From: an uncultured Collinsella sp.
GTDB lineage: Bacteria > Actinomycetota > Coriobacteriia > Coriobacteriales > Coriobacteriaceae
DNA length: 8,518 bases
Assembly (NCBI GenBank): GCA_902493835.1
Contig: CABURG010000070.1
Span: 1 to 8,518 of the forward strand
Reading direction: 5' to 3'
This document shows, in pieces, positions 5,990 to 8,518 of the stretch. A model generated the notes under the pieces. That model had not been told where the DNA came from and did no database searches. It saw only the letters and a program-made list of their open reading frames with translations. A program made the translations under genes and the position numbers. How positions within the stretch are numbered: position 1 is the stretch's first letter; each line of letters starts with the position of its first letter.

Positions 5990-7615
5990 ATGGACGTCCG
6001 TACGGACGGCGATATTGCCGATAGCTTTTGGTGGCGGCGCACAACGCTGACGCGCCGCACTCCTCTGTATGACGCCTGCGTATCGGTGGGGCTGTTGGTC
6101 GCGGCGACGATTGTGGGTGCGCTGCTCGACCATCCGGGTCTCGCGCCGAGCATCATGATCGTCTATGTGTTCGCCGTTCAGCTGTGCGCATTCTTTACCT
6201 GGAGTCGCCTGTATTGCTTGCTGAGCTCGGCTGCCGCCGTGGCACTCTACAACTTCTTGTTTGTCGACCCGCGCTACTCGCTGTCGCTTATCGACCGCGT
6301 CTATCCCGGCATGTTCTTCATCATGTTCGTGGTCTCGCTTGTGTCGAGCTCGATTGCGTTGGCCCTGCGCCGCGCCTTGGCACAGGCTGCCGCCAGCGAC
6401 CGCCGCACGCATATGGTGCTCGAGACCAACCGCATGCTGCAGCGGTGCGCCGATCAGCAGCAGATTGTCCATGCCATGGCAACGCAGCTGGCGCGTCTTT
6501 CGGGCTGTCCGGTCGTGTGGTACAGCGCCGACGCCGAGGGCGATGACCTGCTGCCGCGTGCGACATACACGGCCGTGGGCGATGCCGCGCCGGTGCATGA
6601 ACTGGCGCCGCAGATGCCGCCGCGGCTCTCGGCGTCCGCCTATGTGGGAACGCCGCTCGATGCCACCTATGGCGGATCGGCGTTTTATGGCATCTACCTG
6701 ACGGTTCGCACGGGCGACGGCTTCGTCCGCTCGGGCGACCCCGCCTCGGTGGTGGGCGTGCTGGCTATCGTTGCCGAGCCCGACGTGCTGACGCATGAGG
6801 AGCGGACACTTGCCGATGCCATCGTGAGCGAAGGCGAGTTGGCGCTCGACCGCGCCCGCGCCATGGAGGCCCGCGAGGAAGCGGCGGTGCTCGCCAAAAA
6901 CGAACAGCTGCGCGCCAACCTGCTGCGCTCCATCTCGCACGATCTGCGCACACCGCTTACCAGTATTTCGGGTAATGCCGACGTGCTGCTCGACCAGGGC
7001 TCGACCGGCACCGCGGTGCTCGATGCCCAGACGCGCCGCGGCCTGCTTCTATCCATTCGCTCGGATGCGCTGTGGCTCAACGCCACCGTCGAGAATCTGC
7101 TCGCCATCACCAAGCTCGAGGGCGGTGGTATGCGCCTGTCGACCACGCTCGAGCTCATGGACGATATCGTCGAGGAGGCGCTGCGCCACGTGAACCCTGC
7201 CGTGCGCGAGCACGACCTTAAGGTGGTGGCGTGCGATGAGCCGGCGCTCGTCAACGTCGATGCGCGTCTGATGGTGCAGCTGGTGGTCAATCTGGTGAAC
7301 AACGCCATCACCTATACGCCCGCGGGCTCGCATATCATGATTTCGATTGGCGTCGACGATGGACGCGTGGCGTGCTCGGTGGCCGATGATGGTCCGGGCA
7401 TCGCACCCGAGGACCGTGAACGCATCTTTGAGTCGTTCTACACCGCCAACCACGGTCTTGCCGACAGCCACCGTAGCGTTGGCCTGGGTCTTTCGCTCTG
7501 CCGTTCCATTGCGTTGGCACATGGCGGTAGCATAGAGGTTGCCGCGGCGGACCCGCACGGCTCGGTCTTTACGATTGAGCTTCCTGCCGCCGACGTTTCG
7601 TTTGATAAGGAGTAA
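5990..7615 (+). CDS. KdpD-like sensor histidine kinase lacking the KdpD/Usp N-terminus
   Basis: A membrane sensor kinase, 541 residues, predicted to phosphorylate the downstream regulator. After a 28-residue cytoplasmic N-terminus, four spans (about 29-46, 50-70, 73-91, 104-126) form a DUF4118-type region, with LYNFLFVDPRYSL matching the KdpD pattern. Arginines follow span 4 (127-128, 138-139). Residues 150-290 look like a GAF-like linker. The phosphoacceptor is His317 in LLRSISHDLRTPLTSISG. The ATPase has the N box (LVVNLVNNAITYTP, 431-444), DDGPGI (466-471) and SVGLGLSLC (496-504). E. coli KdpD is near 894 residues and begins with a nucleotide-binding KdpD domain and a UspA-like domain. Both are absent, with no trace upstream, so K+/ATP sensing through them is impossible. 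The ATG has GAGAGGGG upstream. The response-regulator GTG start lies four bases after its stop, which indicates translational coupling. Confidence 0.93.
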   Translation: MDVRTDGDIADSFWWRRTTLTRRTPLYDACVSVGLLVAATIVGALLDHPGLAPSIMIVYVFAVQLCAFFTWSRLYCLLSSAAAVALYNFLFVDPRYSLSLIDRVYPGMFFIMFVVSLVSSSIALALRRALAQAAASDRRTHMVLETNRMLQRCADQQQIVHAMATQLARLSGCPVVWYSADAEGDDLLPRATYTAVGDAAPVHELAPQMPPRLSASAYVGTPLDATYGGSAFYGIYLTVRTGDGFVRSGDPASVVGVLAIVAEPDVLTHEERTLADAIVSEGELALDRARAMEAREEAAVLAKNEQLRANLLRSISHDLRTPLTSISGNADVLLDQGSTGTAVLDAQTRRGLLLSIRSDALWLNATVENLLAITKLEGGGMRLSTTLELMDDIVEEALRHVNPAVREHDLKVVACDEPALVNVDARLMVQLVVNLVNNAITYTPAGSHIMISIGVDDGRVACSVADDGPGIAPEDRERIFESFYTANHGLADSHRSVGLGLSLCRSIALAHGGSIEVAAADPHGSVFTIELPAADVSFDKE

Positions 7616-7619
7616 CGCT

Positions 7620-8333
7620 GTGCCGAACTCTGCCGTAAAACCGCTCATCTTGGTCGTTGAGGACGACCCTGCCGTTCGCAATCTTATTGTTGCCGCGCTC
7701 GAGGCGCACGGCTTGCGTCATATGGCTGTGGAGACCGCCCATGCCGCCATCGCCGCTGCCTCATCGCAGGCACCGAGCATTGTGCTGCTTGATCTGGGCC
7801 TGCCCGATATGGACGGCGTCAAGGTGGTGGAGTCGGTGCGCGCATGGTCGGGTATGCCGATCATCGTGGTCTCGGCGCGCAGCGAGGATGCGGACAAAAT
7901 CCGCGCGCTCGATGCCGGTGCCGACGACTATCTGACCAAGCCGTTTTCGGTCGAGGAACTGCTCGCGCGCATTCGCACGACGCTCAGGCGCCTTTCGTAT
8001 GCGCAGACGGGCGGCGTTGTCTCCGAGGGCTCGTTCGATACCGGTGAGCTGCACATCGATTTTGATGCCGGCATCGCCACGATGGATGGCGAGGAACTGC
8101 ATCTGACGCCGATCGAGTATAAGCTCCTGTGCCTGCTGGCGCACAACGCCGACAAGGTGCTGACGCACCAGTTTATCCTGCACGAGATTTGGGGCACGGC
8201 GACTAAGAGCGACCTGGCGAGCCTGCGTGTCTTTATGGGCACGCTGCGCAAGAAGATCGAGTCCGACCCCGCGCATCCGCGCTATATCCAAACACACGTG
8301 GGTATCGGCTATCGCCTGGTCACCCAAGGCTAG
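7620..8333 (+). CDS. kdpE: KdpE-type OmpR-family response regulator
   Basis: A DNA-binding regulator, 237 residues. The receiver domain (about 8-122) has the acidic pocket Glu14-Asp15-Asp16, phosphoacceptor Asp58 (LLDLGLPDMDG), Ser85 (VVSAR) and Lys107 (YLTKPF). A winged-helix DNA-binding domain fills about 140-235, with LTPIEYKLLCLLAHNADKV and a C-terminal YIQTHVGIGYRL. The order and motif wording match KdpE rather than PhoB or OmpR; E. coli KdpE is about 225 residues. The start is GTG at 7620, with AAGGAG at 7607-7612 inside the kinase 3' end and four bases between genes, so the pair is co-translated. The obvious target is kup itself, given the AT-rich dyad and weak -35 before it; no kdpFABC genes are in the window. 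The gene symbol is by similarity and gene pairing. Confidence 0.92.
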   Translation: MPNSAVKPLILVVEDDPAVRNLIVAALEAHGLRHMAVETAHAAIAAASSQAPSIVLLDLGLPDMDGVKVVESVRAWSGMPIIVVSARSEDADKIRALDAGADDYLTKPFSVEELLARIRTTLRRLSYAQTGGVVSEGSFDTGELHIDFDAGIATMDGEELHLTPIEYKLLCLLAHNADKVLTHQFILHEIWGTATKSDLASLRVFMGTLRKKIESDPAHPRYIQTHVGIGYRLVTQG

Positions 8334-8407
8334 ATCGCCAACCACCATCCCAATATGAGTTGCGGTGAAATACGGTCTAAATTTGCCTAATTCCAGGCAA
8401 AAGGGGG
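8334..8407. other. Gap between kdpE and insertion sequence, with small hairpin
   Basis: This short AT-richer stretch holds TTTGCCT-AATTCC-AGGCAAA (8382-8401), a 7-bp stem with a 6-base loop. No T-run follows on the plus strand (AAGGGGG does), so it is a poor intrinsic terminator for kdpE. On the minus strand the stem runs into a short T-rich stretch. No ORF or RNA gene is visible, and the region may have been displaced by insertion of the mobile element. Confidence 0.4.
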
Positions 8408-8422
8408 TGCGGACAGAAAGTT

Positions 8423-8439
8423 GGACCGCGGGGCGGTCC
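8423..8439 (+). promoter_or_regulatory. Hairpin between IS end and transposase start
   Basis: GGACCGC-GGG-GCGGTCC is a perfect 7-bp GC-rich stem with a 3-base loop, ending just before the GGAGG ribosome binding site of the transposase ORF. In IS elements such stems can block translation from readthrough transcripts entering from outside. A stem this close to the start could do that here. It could equally be a by-product of the terminal repeat's base composition. Confidence 0.45.
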
Positions 8440-8454
8440 GGACTGGAGGTTCGC

Positions 8455-8518
8455 ATGTACAGCAGGGAGAAGGTCGAGCTCTTCCTCCTGGCGACGGAGG
8501 ACGGCATGGGGCCGACCG
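8455..8518 (+). CDS. Transposase OrfA-like N-terminus, IS3 family (partial)
   Basis: The ATG has GGAGG (8445-8449) five bases upstream, and the first 21 codons encode MYSREKVELFLLATEDGMGP plus Thr before the window ends. The start (charged, amphipathic helix leading into a GMGPT turn) fits the helix-turn-helix N-terminus of an IS3-family OrfA, which binds the IS ends. Two-frame OrfA/OrfB fusion by frameshifting is usual in this family but cannot be seen here. Family assignment relies mainly on the adjacent terminal-repeat-like sequence; the fragment alone would be weak evidence. Confidence 0.6.
   Translation, partial: MYSREKVELFLLATEDGMGPT

Larger units (their letters stand above)
8408..8518 (+). 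mobile_element. Left end of an IS3-family-like insertion sequence (partial)
   Basis: The stretch TGCGGACAGAAAGTTGGACC resembles IS3/IS150-group terminal inverted repeats, which begin TG and carry AAAGTTGGAC. It lies 47 bases before a transposase-type ORF. The exact left boundary (8408 or a few bases earlier) is uncertain because the right end is outside the window. No target-site duplication can be checked. The inner hairpin GGACCGC-GGG-GCGGTCC lies at 8423-8439, overlapping the end of the repeat and stopping five bases before the ORF's GGAGG. Confidence 0.7.

Noticed and set aside
5873..6940. Minus-strand ORF opposite the sensor kinase
   Set aside because: Antisense shadow of a well-supported kinase, with Arg/His/Gln-rich translation and no recognisable motif.
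7761..8507. Minus-strand ORF opposite the response regulator and IS end
   Set aside because: It runs through both the conserved regulator and the IS terminus, so it cannot be a conserved gene; no motif seen.

Overview
The window reads as a piece of a GC-rich chromosome, most likely from the Coriobacteriia and probably Collinsella or a close relative. This rests on strong GC bias at third codon positions, GGAGG-type ribosome binding sites, the gene set, and short palindromes built on an ACAAAGG...CCTTTGT core. The genus is an inference from composition and family resemblance; no search was possible.

Layout: (1) 39-2339, minus strand: a polytopic membrane protein with an extracellular LTA-synthase/sulfatase-fold domain, a cell-envelope polymer enzyme. 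(2) 2340-2552: a divergent intergenic region. (3) 2553-3425, plus: an FMN-dependent nitroreductase-family oxidoreductase, followed two bases after its stop by a near-perfect 35-nt palindrome. (4) 3426-3584: the kup leader, with a consensus TATAAT box and an AT-rich dyad. (5) 3585-5612: a Kup/HAK/KT-type potassium transporter. (6) 5682-5876: a 64-residue single-pass membrane protein of unknown function. (7) 5908-5969: a hairpin followed by T-runs, probably a terminator or attenuator, related in its core to the palindrome after the nitroreductase. (8) 5990-7615 and 7620-8333: a sensor kinase resembling only the C-terminal half of KdpD (four membrane spans, GAF-like linker, HisKA, HATPase) with a KdpE-type OmpR-family regulator, tightly coupled. 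(9) From about 8408: the left end of an IS3-like insertion sequence with the first 21 codons of its first transposase ORF, running off the window.

The most interesting unit is 3585-8333. A two-component system of the KdpDE type, normally paired with the KdpFABC pump, here sits directly behind kup and a small membrane protein. The kinase lacks the N-terminal KdpD and UspA-like domains. The simplest reading is a potassium-homeostasis module in which the two-component system senses K+ or envelope state and controls kup. The small protein could be a regulatory or accessory subunit of the transporter or of the kinase. These functional links are inferred from gene order.
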